64,000 nucleotides of DNA from an uncultured Caldilineaceae bacterium (GTDB lineage Bacteria; Chloroflexota; Anaerolineae; Caldilineales; Caldilineaceae). The notes below the pieces were generated by a model. That model was not told where the DNA came from. It saw only the letters and a list, made by a program, of their open reading frames with translations, and searched no databases. Both the position numbers and the translations under genes were made by a program. This document shows, piece by piece, positions 34,805 through 43,034 of the stretch. Position 1 is the first letter of the stretch, and each line of letters begins with the position of its first letter. The stretch spans positions 2,068,722 through 2,132,721 of the forward strand of contig OY282381.1 in the NCBI GenBank assembly GCA_958295915.1, written 5' to 3'.

Positions 34805-36160
34805 TCAATAAAGTCCTGGCCCCATGGCCGCCGGTAGGATCAATTGGCCGTCTGCGATCTGAAAATAGTCGGGATAGGCAGCCTTTTCATCTGGCCGCGC
34901 CAGAGGCATAAACTGGCGATGATTGCCTTCGAAACAGTCCACATCCAGGCGCAAGTGGGCGCAAAAGTTGGCGCTGTGAACCAATGCCAGACCAGGGTTG
35001 GTGAGGTCTTGCAGCGTGAGATAGAGCCCATGGTGACGGCCCCAGCAGTAGGCCAACAGCGAATGGGTATGGCCCTTGCAGGTCTTTACCGCCAGCCCGG
35101 ACCAGCCCAAACGGCGCAGCCAATCGAGATTGTCCAGGTCGTCCAGGCTTTCGTCGACGATCACCGGTACCCGGTCGGCCACGTCGTGGAGCGTGTCGGT
35201 ATAGCTCCCCAGATCGCGGGGGGTGGGCTGTTCGATGTAGTCCAACGCAGGTAGCGCCTGGGGCTTTTCCGCTGCCACCCGATCCAGCATTTCGAGCATC
35301 ACATTGGGCTCACGGTAGCCTTCGTTGGGATCCACCGACAGACGCGGGCCGCCCGGCACACCCACAGCTTCCAGCGCTTGGGAGGCCACAGTGTGTACAT
35401 CTATCAGGCGATCGGCATCTTCGGCCGGCGATTGGCCGCGCAGCTTGAGCTTCAGATGGCGCACTCGATCGCGCTCGATCCACGTCGTCAGGTCAGCCGG
35501 GATCCCCGCCGGCGCCGGCTGCTCCGGGCCCACCTGTGCCGGAGTCAGGGCATCGTTGATACCGACCACATGTTGAACGGGCAGCGCGCGCCGCCTTGGG
35601 ATCAGGTAGTCTGCCGGGTAGCGCCCGACAAAGTCCGCGCCCAGATAAACGCCCAGATCCTGGTTCAGATATGTTTCGGTGTATGCGGTGTAGAGGGGTA
35701 CAGGGAGGGCCGCGCCCCAGGCGTCGTGAAGCGCGGCGTCGAAAGGCGCCATGCAGTTGAGCACAGCCAGCCGCGGCATCGGCGTCCTCTGCAGAAAAGG
35801 CTCTTCACCGGCCAACTGGCCGGCCCGTTCGACCGCGACCCGTTCCAACGCTACGCCCTTTTCCATGGGGTCGCCGTAGGTGTCATTTTCCAGCCAGGCG
35901 GCAATGGCCGCGCACAGCCGGCGCATGAGACGGTCCTTCTCTGCGTGGCTCAGATCCGGCGCGGGAAAGGACCACACGTCCGAGAGCAGAATGGCGCCCA
36001 CACCCTGCACGCCCGCGCCTGCCCGGGTGCGCGCCTGCAAGGTGACTGTGGCATAGGTGATCGCATCAATCACGCCTCTGCTGAGATGCAAGGGGACGCT
36101 CAAACGCTCATCGGCAAAGGCTACCTTCACTGTCTCCACACGGATATCGGTCGGGTTCAT
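34805..36160 (-). CDS. Enolase-superfamily enzyme (mandelate racemase/muconate lactonizing type)
   Basis: 451 residues from the ATG at 36160 with AGGAGAG upstream. The barrel shows the superfamily order: K-x-K at 237-239 (HLKLKL), metal ligands D277 (SVDPNEGY), E310 (YIEQPTP), then D336/E337 (VIVDESLDD) and a C-terminal lysine (K359 or K362, AVKTCKGH). The N-terminal capping domain is longer than usual (about 230 residues). It would abstract an alpha-proton from a carboxylate, as in sugar-acid dehydratases or dipeptide epimerases. With D-aminopeptidase next door an epimerase role is attractive but unproven. A family B repeat lies 31 bases upstream. Confidence 0.88.
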   Translation of the reverse strand: MNPTDIRVETVKVAFADERLSVPLHLSRGVIDAITYATVTLQARTRAGAGVQGVGAILLSDVWSFPAPDLSHAEKDRLMRRLCAAIAAWLENDTYGDPMEKGVALERVAVERAGQLAGEEPFLQRTPMPRLAVLNCMAPFDAALHDAWGAALPVPLYTAYTETYLNQDLGVYLGADFVGRYPADYLIPRRRALPVQHVVGINDALTPAQVGPEQPAPAGIPADLTTWIERDRVRHLKLKLRGQSPAEDADRLIDVHTVASQALEAVGVPGGPRLSVDPNEGYREPNVMLEMLDRVAAEKPQALPALDYIEQPTPRDLGSYTDTLHDVADRVPVIVDESLDDLDNLDWLRRLGWSGLAVKTCKGHTHSLLAYCWGRHHGLYLTLQDLTNPGLALVHSANFCAHLRLDVDCFEGNHRQFMPLARPDEKAAYPDYFQIADGQLILPAAMGPGLY

Positions 36161-36190
36161 GGCAAGCTCTCCTACAGGGACGCGGGTACA

Positions 36191-36221
36191 GGTTCCATTG
36201 CGCGCCGCTGTTGGGCGCGAC
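36191..36221. repeat. Family B palindromic repeat
   Basis: GGTTCCATTG tail, stem CGCGCC/GGCGCG with loop GCTGTTG in this strand; 31 bases upstream of the enolase-family start. Confidence 0.85.
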
Positions 36222-36503
36222 ATTTGCGCGCGCTAGGGCGCGGCTGTTCCATAAAAATCTACTGTTCGTTTCGCCGCATGTCTGCTAGAATTAAGCGGTC
36301 CAACACCCACCCGATAGAACAGACCCCGGAGGCTACTGGCAGCAGGCGTTACCGTTGCGTAATTCTGAGTATTATGATAGCATAACCAACAAAAGAGTTC
36401 TATGGTGTCGTACTGAAAGGACACAGGCGAGAACCAAGCTATTGTGGGTCGAGTAAGCCATAGGACGAAACGGTACCCAACGTGTACTTATTATCGTGCG
36501 TTG

Positions 36504-36532
36504 TTGAGACTTACGTTTACGCAACAAATAAT
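36504..36532 (+). promoter_or_regulatory. Putative promoter of the creatininase-family gene
   Basis: TTGAGA (36504-36509), 17-base spacer, AATAAT (36527-36532); the ATG follows 14 bases later, so the leader would be very short. Confidence 0.5.
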
Positions 36533-36546
36533 GTATCGGATGAACT

Positions 36547-37299
36547 ATGCATGATCAACATGTCTTCATCGGTGATCTCACCCGGCGTGAATTTCGCGAA
36601 GCGTTAGCAGCCGATACCTTTCAGACGGCCATCATTCCCACCGGCAGCATCGAGCAACATCTCGAACATCTGGCCATGGAGCACGACATCCGTATGGCCA
36701 CCCATATCGCCGAACAGGTGGCCCGCCAATTATATCCCCAGGTAATCGTCACCCTCCCGATACGCGCCGGTATCTCGGAACATCACATGATGCACCAGGG
36801 CACGATCACCGTCAAACCGGGTTCCTGGCTGAGCGTGCTGTTCGACGCGGTAGAGAGTTTGGTGCGCCACGGCATCAACAATGTTCTGATCTTAAACGGG
36901 CACGGCGGCAATGAAGCGCCCGTCTATGGCATCATCCGCCAGTGGCAGCTCTATTTTCAGGCGCAAGCGCCAGCAGCCAATGTGCAGTTTCACTCCTACT
37001 GGAATCTGAGCCGACCGGAAGCAGAGAAGCTATGTAAAGGCAACGTGCCGGGTCATGCCCAGGAATACGAAACCGCTATGGCCCTGGCCGTGTTTCCGCA
37101 AAACGTGCGCCCGGATGCCATGCGCGACCAGGAAGACAGAGAGCCATTGGATGCCGCAGCGGAACAAGGGCAACAGTTGGTCGACGCGGCCGTGAATGCC
37201 ACCCGCCGCTACGTGGAAGAGATGATCGCGGGTCAGCGCCGGGAGATCCAGGACCACCTCTTCTCCGACCAGCTGGACCCACAGGCGCATCGCCGCTAA
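36547..37299 (+). CDS. Creatininase-family amidohydrolase
   Basis: 250 residues. Metal-binding pattern complete: PTGSIEQH (E36, H38), EHD (D47), NGHGGN (H119), and PGHAQEYETA (E173). The family opens cyclic or linear amides (creatinine, formamides, or mycofactocin and riboflavin intermediates); substrate preference cannot be read from sequence. The position beside an M20 peptidase and a nitrilase suggests a role in amide breakdown. It is convergent with the M20 gene, with only 26 bases between the stops. Confidence 0.92.
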   Translation: MHDQHVFIGDLTRREFREALAADTFQTAIIPTGSIEQHLEHLAMEHDIRMATHIAEQVARQLYPQVIVTLPIRAGISEHHMMHQGTITVKPGSWLSVLFDAVESLVRHGINNVLILNGHGGNEAPVYGIIRQWQLYFQAQAPAANVQFHSYWNLSRPEAEKLCKGNVPGHAQEYETAMALAVFPQNVRPDAMRDQEDREPLDAAAEQGQQLVDAAVNATRRYVEEMIAGQRREIQDHLFSDQLDPQAHRR

Positions 37300-37325
37300 C
37301 GGCCTGTGCAGGGTTATTTTGCGCG

Positions 37326-38561
37326 CTACTGGTCCGGCCGTGTAGAGGCCAGACCGCAATAGCCTACGGCGGTGAGCGCATAGACCTGCGCGGCCTGTTT
37401 CAAGCGCGTAAGTGATACCCACTCCCCATCCGCATGGGCTGTGTCATTGGAAGGGCCGTAATAGAAGGCCGGCACACCCCCCAGATTGACGTACAAGTTG
37501 GCGTCGCCCACAATGCGTTTGCCGCTGATAGCAACCTGGCTGCCATGCACGAAGCGGTGGGCTTGCGCCGCTGCCCGAACCGCAGCATCATCGCTTGGGG
37601 TTTCGAAGGGTTCTCGCTCGTGCGTCATGTTTACGCTCAGATCCAACTGGCCGGCCTCGGCAAAAGGTGCGGCCAGGGCCCGCAACTCGGCCAATACGTC
37701 GTCGGCGTTGACGCCAGGCCCCCAGCGTCGTGTACCGGTCAGTCGACAATGCACGGGCGTACGGTTGAAGTAGTCGCCAGCTTGCGCCATACCTAAATCG
37801 ATCCGCTCGGCTCCCGCCAGGGGATGCGCCGTGCCTGCGTTCAATTCTGCCTGATAGGCAGTGATACGCTGGATCAGGTCGCCTACAAAGCGAATCGGAT
37901 TCTCGGCGAAGGGCACATAGGTGGTGTGAGTTCCGCCGCGTGGGGATGTCAGTTGGATTGTGAACACCATGGATCCCATACTCATGACCCACAGTTCATT
38001 CCAGCCCTCGCCGATCAATATTCTGTCACCGCCGACGCGACCACTTTTGTGATCCTCGATCAGGGTGAGGGGGCCATCCTTCTCAGCCTCCGGCTCCTCG
38101 TGGCCAACAATGGCCGTAAGCCACAGATCGCCGGCCAAGGAGATATCTGTCGCCTTCAGGGCCCGCAGCGCGCCGAGCATGGCGGCCATCGCCCCCTTCA
38201 TATCGGTAGCCCCGCGACCGTACAGACGGTCGCCCTCCCGACGACAGGACACACAGTTGCCGATGGGAATCGTGTCCAGATGACCGTTCAACATCAAGCT
38301 GGGCCCGTTGCCGATGCCTGGAAGACGGGCGTACAGGTTGTAACGACCGCTGCTTACTTGGCGTTGGTCCACCGTCAAGCCGAGGCCCCGCAATTGGGAG
38401 GCATAGGTCTGACAGATTTCAGCCTCCTGCATGGTCACGCTGGGAATTTCTACCAACGTCTGCGCCTGTTGGGCAATCCAATCGCCATCCACAGCGTTTT
38501 TTAGCGTCGTCCACTGCTCTTGTGCCTGTTGTTCCATCTGCATCCTCTGTTTGGTTGTCAT
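37326..38561 (-). CDS. M20-family metallopeptidase (ArgE/DapE type)
   Basis: 411 residues. Zinc motifs in order: NGHLDTIP (His, Asp), GRGATDMKG (bridging Asp), GHEEPE (catalytic and ligand Glu), and a late His in TAHADGEW. A dimerisation domain lies in between (about 200-310). These enzymes hydrolyse N-acyl amino acids or dipeptides in the cytoplasm. AAAGAGA precedes the ATG. It follows, on the same strand but after 520 bases, the aminotransferase/nitrilase/deacetylase operon. Confidence 0.93.
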   Translation of the reverse strand: MTTKQRMQMEQQAQEQWTTLKNAVDGDWIAQQAQTLVEIPSVTMQEAEICQTYASQLRGLGLTVDQRQVSSGRYNLYARLPGIGNGPSLMLNGHLDTIPIGNCVSCRREGDRLYGRGATDMKGAMAAMLGALRALKATDISLAGDLWLTAIVGHEEPEAEKDGPLTLIEDHKSGRVGGDRILIGEGWNELWVMSMGSMVFTIQLTSPRGGTHTTYVPFAENPIRFVGDLIQRITAYQAELNAGTAHPLAGAERIDLGMAQAGDYFNRTPVHCRLTGTRRWGPGVNADDVLAELRALAAPFAEAGQLDLSVNMTHEREPFETPSDDAAVRAAAQAHRFVHGSQVAISGKRIVGDANLYVNLGGVPAFYYGPSNDTAHADGEWVSLTRLKQAAQVYALTAVGYCGLASTRPDQ

Positions 38562-38778
38562 GAAAATCTCTTTGCAGGCGCGCCAGAATGCCTCTTCAGC
38601 CTGAACCCTGCGGAAGCCTGCATGCTCTACGTAGGAATCGGGAGATAGTCGGAAGAAGTGAGCAGTGAGAGGGCTGCTGTCTCTCTCCTCTCAGAGTGGA
38701 GCTATCATAGCACGGAGATTTCTGAAATTCAAACGCAGAATCGTTGGCCAGAAATTTCGATAGCATACTGTCGAAGAG
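38562..38778. other. Intergenic stretch with family E repeat
   Basis: GAAGAAGTGAGCAGTGAGAG... with CTCTCTCCTCTC (about 38652-38695) resembles the GAGAAGTGAG hairpin family, but pairing is poor. No gene is seen. Confidence 0.45.
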
Positions 38779-39031
38779 GTGGAGCAAGTCCTGGCTGAGC
38801 ATTACGAAACCGTACAACGGATCGAAGATATATATCCCCGACATGTGTTTGTGCGGGTTTCTCCCTGCCCCGGAGGCGCCGATATTGTCATTGAATATGA
38901 AAGCTATCAAGAGAAGATAGAGATTGAAAAAATTCTTGATGAAACAGATGCGAGAGAGGAAGCGCCATGGAAATTTTTCGGCGTTCCATTTCGAATAGTA
39001 GGTTACATTGCGCGCCACTGTTGGGCGCGAC
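38779..39031 (+). pseudogene. Small unknown gene read through by a family B repeat
   Basis: From GTG 38779 the frame gives a protein-like stretch (EHYETVQRIEDIYPRHVFVR, later GGADIVIEYESYQEKIEIEK) of about 75 residues ending PWKFFGVPFRIVGY. It then enters a family B palindrome (read as IARHCWARH) and continues without a natural stop. The function is not recognised. It is probably a real small gene whose 3' end was replaced by the repeat. Confidence 0.35.
39001..39031. repeat. Family B palindromic repeat
   Basis: GGTTACATTG tail, stem CGCGCC/GGCGCG; it lies 51 bases downstream of the class-V aminotransferase stop (minus strand). Confidence 0.85.
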
Positions 39032-39081
39032 ATGATAGGTTAGGGAATTGGTTGTTGCGGCCGAAACGAGCCAAAGATCGC

Positions 39082-40260
39082 CTACCGTCGGCTCTGGGCC
39101 AGGCTACGCACCGCATCGATAAGCAGGTCGATCTCGTCCTCCAGCAGGAAGAAGGAAACGCTGGCGCGCACGCCATTGTGGGCGATGGTGAGAGGGCGGA
39201 CGATGATCCGCCATCGATCCCGCAAAGTCTGGGTCAGTTCTGCCCCGTCCCAGCCGGCCACAGTAAAGCTGACCAGGGCGGCAGAGCGCTCGGTCTCAAA
39301 GGGGGTATAGAGTGTGACGCCAGGGATGGCGAGCAGCCCCTGCTTGAGGCGGCGGGTGAGCTGCGCGGTTCGTCCCCAGATAGTGTCCAGCCCGATGGCC
39401 GCCAGGTAGTCGGCGGCAAAGGCCCAGGTATGCACCAGCGGCCACGACCAGGGGCCATATTCGAACCGATCTGCCCCCTCCTTCAGTGCATAGGTATCGG
39501 TATCGTAGCGTAGCCAGGCTTCGGCGCGCCCGCCGGCATAGGTGACCTGCAACGCTTCGAACTGCTCCGAACGGATGTAAAGCGCGCCGGAGGCATAGGG
39601 AGCGTACATCCACTTATAGGAGAGAATGCCGGCGAAATCACAGCCTAGCTCAGGCAAGTCGATGGGAAATAGACCGGCCGAGTGGGCCAGATCGACGAAG
39701 GTGGGGATGCCTCGTTCTCGGGCCTGCGCGCAGATCTGGGCAACAGGGAGACGGAAACCGGTATCCGTGGTGACGTGGCTGATGGCGAGCAGGCGGGTGC
39801 GATCGGTAGTACGCGCCGCGAAGGCGTCTGGCTGCGCCTCCATATCCGCCAGCAGAGGAACCTTGACCACATCGACGCCGTGTCTATCCCGCAAGTGCAG
39901 GGACGGCAGATAGAGGGCGGCATCTTCTTCAGCCGTCGTCAACACCTGATCGCCGCGGCGCCAGGTCAGGCCGCGCAGCACCGTCTGATAGGCTTCGCTG
40001 ACGCCGCGCATGAGGGCCAGTTCAGGCGGCGCGACGCCGAAAAACCGGGCCAATCGGGATTTGGAGCGGGCGCGTCGGGGATATTCCTCGTCCGGGTAGA
40101 CGATGTGCATGGGCCCCCGCTCCACCATCTCCCGCATGAAGCGCATCTGTTCAGCGGCGATGGCGCGCGGGGTTACACTCACCCCGCCATTCTGAAACCA
40201 GACAGAGTGCGCCAACGCAGGGATGTCGGCGCGTATCTTCTCAAGCGCCGCGCGCTGCAT
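39082..40260 (-). CDS. Class-V aminotransferase (isopenicillin-N epimerase/cysteine desulfurase-like)
   Basis: 392 residues from the ATG at 40260, overlapping the end of the nitrilase gene by 20 bases. PLP lysine K216 in ILSYKWMYAP; D190 and H193 in FVDLAHSAG. The start WFQNGGVSVTPRAI is the typical class-V N-terminus. The S/T-x-H-K of cysteine desulfurases is replaced by SYK and no desulfurase Cys loop is evident, so epimerase or transaminase activity is more likely. It is last in the order nuclease, deacetylase-like, nitrilase, aminotransferase. Confidence 0.9.
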   Translation of the reverse strand: MQRAALEKIRADIPALAHSVWFQNGGVSVTPRAIAAEQMRFMREMVERGPMHIVYPDEEYPRRARSKSRLARFFGVAPPELALMRGVSEAYQTVLRGLTWRRGDQVLTTAEEDAALYLPSLHLRDRHGVDVVKVPLLADMEAQPDAFAARTTDRTRLLAISHVTTDTGFRLPVAQICAQARERGIPTFVDLAHSAGLFPIDLPELGCDFAGILSYKWMYAPYASGALYIRSEQFEALQVTYAGGRAEAWLRYDTDTYALKEGADRFEYGPWSWPLVHTWAFAADYLAAIGLDTIWGRTAQLTRRLKQGLLAIPGVTLYTPFETERSAALVSFTVAGWDGAELTQTLRDRWRIIVRPLTIAHNGVRASVSFFLLEDEIDLLIDAVRSLAQSRR

Positions 40261-41146
40261 GGGAGAGGTCCAGTGCAGTTTGCCAGGCAGGGGTTTCGCT
40301 CTGCTGTTCAATCAACTCGTAATAGGTCTCAGGGCGTCGCATCCCCAGATAGCAGTCTTTCAGGGTGGGATAGCGCTTTTTGAGTTCGCCCGTGTACCAG
40401 GTTTCATACCCGGCATCGAGATCGACGTCGGCAAAGACCAGGCCGGGCCGGTGGGAGGTATCTGCCAGACTACGCCCGTACGGGTCGACGATGCGCGAAT
40501 GACCCATGGAGCGACCGGCCAGGAAGGGCTGCATCACAAAATGGGAAGAAACCAGGTAGACCTGGTTGTCGATGGCGCGGGCGTTGACGATCGACTCAAT
40601 ATGATCGCCTGTGTAGTCGATACACATGGTGGGAAAGAGCAGCGCATGCGCGCCCTTCAGGGCCAGGATGCGCCACATCTCTGGATAGTGAATATCCATA
40701 CAGATCCCCATGCCTACACGTCCGAAATCGCACTCAAAAACCGGATAGCCCAGGTCACCGGGCAAAACCTCATCCTCCTCACCGGGGGCCAAGTGCATCT
40801 TGCGATACGTGCCCACCAGCTCGCCCTTGCGGTCCAGCAGTACGCCCGTATTATAGATGCGGTCACCGGCCCGCTCGCGTTGGCTATAGGCTACATAGAT
40901 GTTGTTGTCCCTGGCCCGTTGGGCAAACTGGGCCAGAGTGGCGCCGCCGGGAATCGGTTCGGGCAGATCAGGCACATGGTCGGCGCGACATCCGACCACA
41001 TCAGGCTCTTCCGGCAAGAGGACGATGTCCGCCTGGGCGTCGCCGGCGCGGTCGATCATCTCCAGACAACGGTCGATACAGCGGCTGGGATAGCTGGGCG
41101 GTTCATCGAGCAGAATGCTGGCCGTGGCCAGACGCGCGGGTCTCAT
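40241..41146 (-). CDS. Carbon-nitrogen hydrolase (nitrilase superfamily amidase)
   Basis: 301 residues. Catalytic triad E46 (LLPEEPD), K116 (YRKMHLAPGEE), C149 (GICMDIHYPE). The RKMHL and GEE context resembles N-carbamoyl-amino-acid amidases and beta-ureidopropionase relatives. It would release ammonia, or CO2 and ammonia, from a carbamoyl or amide group. Its ATG overlaps the deacetylase-like gene's TGA (ATGA, 41143-41146), showing translational coupling. Confidence 0.93.
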   Translation of the reverse strand: MRPARLATASILLDEPPSYPSRCIDRCLEMIDRAGDAQADIVLLPEEPDVVGCRADHVPDLPEPIPGGATLAQFAQRARDNNIYVAYSQRERAGDRIYNTGVLLDRKGELVGTYRKMHLAPGEEDEVLPGDLGYPVFECDFGRVGMGICMDIHYPEMWRILALKGAHALLFPTMCIDYTGDHIESIVNARAIDNQVYLVSSHFVMQPFLAGRSMGHSRIVDPYGRSLADTSHRPGLVFADVDLDAGYETWYTGELKKRYPTLKDCYLGMRRPETYYELIEQQSETPAWQTALDLSHAARGA

Positions 41147-42141
41147 TGGCTGGAACCTCCGACGGATAGGGTAACGGGCTGTGACAGATCCAAGGTGGCG
41201 CGCAGCGCGCTGCCTGTGACGAGCAGTCCGGGTTGGGGCTGTCCATTCAGCATGATGTAGGGATTGCGCCGCAGGTTGGGCGCAACTTCGATATCAACCG
41301 TGACCTGCCGACTGGCCACGGGGACCGGCAGATCGCGCAACCGCAGACGATAGCTCTCCTGCCCAGACGCAGCGGGTTCGATCTGCAGATGGCGACGGCA
41401 CACGATGTAGTCCAGGATCTCCTCGGCCGTAGCAATCCAGACCTCGTCCCCGCCGCTTTCCACAACCGCATGCAAGCGGGCGCGATGTTCGTCGATATAC
41501 AGATCTTTGCTTTCGTGGGGAATGGACGGCGCCGGACAATGACAGTAGTCAATTACCCAACCCGATTCCCTTTGCGCTTGCATCAGCCGATGGTGGGGGT
41601 CAAAGGCGGAGAACAGCGGCGTCCAGGCCTGATGCAGATTGCTGGCGCGGTTCAGAAACCAGAGATCCGCGTCAGGGCGGTTGATGTCGTCGGTGACGGA
41701 CAGAGCGCACAGATAGCCGGACTCCTGCAGGGCCGCGGTGATGGCCGGCGTAATGTTGGCGTTGCTGCCCGGCGCGGTGTAGACGGTCACACGCTGGCCG
41801 ATCGCCTCTTCCAACACCTGTTTGGCCTGACGGATTTCGAGATCCAGATTCTCCTCCACAATGCCGTGACTCCAGGAGTGGTTGCCGACACCCCACCCCA
41901 TGTCGATCAGCTCCCGCAGCCTGTCCGCGCCCATGTGATGATAGCCGTTGTAGCTGGAGTTGCCGATCTGGCGCACTTGGCCCATCTGCCCCACCACAAC
42001 CTCTACATGGCCGGGGATACCGAGCTCCTCGTGCAGGGGAACCGTATGGTCGAACAGTTCCGTAAGCGCCTCATCGTAGGTGACCGTATAGGCCCATTCT
42101 TTGCCATGCTTCCAAGTGGTTGGGGTGATCTGGATGTTCAT
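41143..42141 (-). CDS. Polysaccharide deacetylase-like (NodB fold) protein
   Basis: 332 residues, no signal peptide. NodB motifs: VTYDEAL for the first Asp, GNHSWSHG for the zinc His pair, YTAPGSNANI for the R/APG motif. The last ~90 residues form an added beta-domain. Cytoplasmic location and company with amidases suggest deacylation or amide cleavage of a small compound (compare allantoinase-like NodB proteins) rather than cell-wall work. It overlaps by four bases both the nuclease gene before it and the nitrilase gene after it. Confidence 0.85.
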   Translation of the reverse strand: MNIQITPTTWKHGKEWAYTVTYDEALTELFDHTVPLHEELGIPGHVEVVVGQMGQVRQIGNSSYNGYHHMGADRLRELIDMGWGVGNHSWSHGIVEENLDLEIRQAKQVLEEAIGQRVTVYTAPGSNANITPAITAALQESGYLCALSVTDDINRPDADLWFLNRASNLHQAWTPLFSAFDPHHRLMQAQRESGWVIDYCHCPAPSIPHESKDLYIDEHRARLHAVVESGGDEVWIATAEEILDYIVCRRHLQIEPAASGQESYRLRLRDLPVPVASRQVTVDIEVAPNLRRNPYIMLNGQPQPGLLVTGSALRATLDLSQPVTLSVGGSSQ

Positions 42142-42965
42142 AGTTCTCTTTCAAAATCATCGAATAATCCCAATTGATATGAACCATCAGCTTTCAAGTC
42201 AATTTTCCGCGGCACATATTTCCCGTCATTCACTCCACCTAAATTGTTGATGGCTTTTGTAACCTGAGGGACACAATACATCTCCACCTGTTCTTGTATT
42301 TGAAAAGTTGTAAAGTGGAATACATTCCAACCAACCGCTTTGAGATTATTGTCGCGCACATTATCTTGTACAGATTTCTCTGGATTCGCGTGCCATGTGT
42401 CACCATCCGCTTCAACGGCAATGTTGCCTTTCGCACAATAGATAGCAAAATCTAATCTATAGTTCTGGTTTTCAACCGTGACAAACTCTTGCCGCTCAGC
42501 GGGAATATTGTATTTCTTGAACACTGCCCACAAACGGTCCTCCAATGGACTTTCATCATACAAATCATTGATTTCAATCGCATTGATAAATTTCTGCCAA
42601 GTCGTTGGAATAAAAACGATTCTGCGCCAACGTCGACTAAAAATAGGTTGGTGTAACTTCTTTCGTGGGCCGAGAATAAGCTGATAATACCTATCATTGC
42701 TTTTCTTATCCGCTGGATCGTTGGGAAACAGTTGCCAACGGCGAACGATTCGAATATCAAGTACTTGCGCATAATAATTTACAGAGTACGCTTCATGTCC
42801 AAATACTTTCGTTTGATAAAACGCAATCCACTGGGGCGGCCATCGTTCTTTCAACCAGTTCCTGACACTGGAAACAGGAATTCGATACCAATTTTGGTCT
42901 CGAATCATGGCAAAGTCTCGTTTATTATTGACAATCGCCACCAATACTTCACCGCGTTCAGACAT
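42138..42965 (-). CDS. PD-(D/E)XK endonuclease-like protein (DUF559-type C-terminus)
   Basis: 275 residues. The C-terminal part carries ESPLEDRLWAVFKKYNI, then RLDFAIYC (D172) and IAVEADGDTWH (E185, D187), the D..ExD nuclease core of DUF559/Vsr-like proteins. A HFTTFQI block after NPEKSVQDNVRDNNLKAVGW also matches. The first 130 residues are unassigned (WLKERWPPQWIAFYQTKVFG). The gene is visibly more AT-rich than its neighbours, a sign of transfer. Unusually, its stop overlaps the deacetylase-like start (ATGA), so a nuclease is translationally coupled to metabolic genes. DNA target and role are unknown; stand-alone defence or repair is possible. Confidence 0.8.
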   Translation of the reverse strand: MSERGEVLVAIVNNKRDFAMIRDQNWYRIPVSSVRNWLKERWPPQWIAFYQTKVFGHEAYSVNYYAQVLDIRIVRRWQLFPNDPADKKSNDRYYQLILGPRKKLHQPIFSRRWRRIVFIPTTWQKFINAIEINDLYDESPLEDRLWAVFKKYNIPAERQEFVTVENQNYRLDFAIYCAKGNIAVEADGDTWHANPEKSVQDNVRDNNLKAVGWNVFHFTTFQIQEQVEMYCVPQVTKAINNLGGVNDGKYVPRKIDLKADGSYQLGLFDDFEREL

Positions 42966-42971
42966 GTTTTT

Positions 42972-43025
42972 CGAGAAGTGAAGAGATATGAAGCAAGGGG
43001 GTGTTCTCTCCTCTTCCCTTTCTCC
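42972..43025. repeat. Family E-like repeat
   Basis: GAGAAGTGAAGAGA facing TCTCCTCTTCCCTTTCTCC, imperfect pairing; it fills the 69-base gap between the DegT and nuclease genes. Confidence 0.45.
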
Positions 43026-43034
43026 TCTCTTTGG

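Larger units (their letters stand above)
36161..36546. other. Divergent intergenic region
   Basis: 386 bases between divergent genes: family B palindrome (36191-36221), then AT-rich sequence with a good promoter for the creatininase gene (36504-36532). No gene is seen. Confidence 0.6.

Noticed and set aside
35378-36385. 335-codon plus-strand frame over the enolase-family gene
   Set aside because: It runs antisense to conserved barrel motifs and then through a family B repeat.
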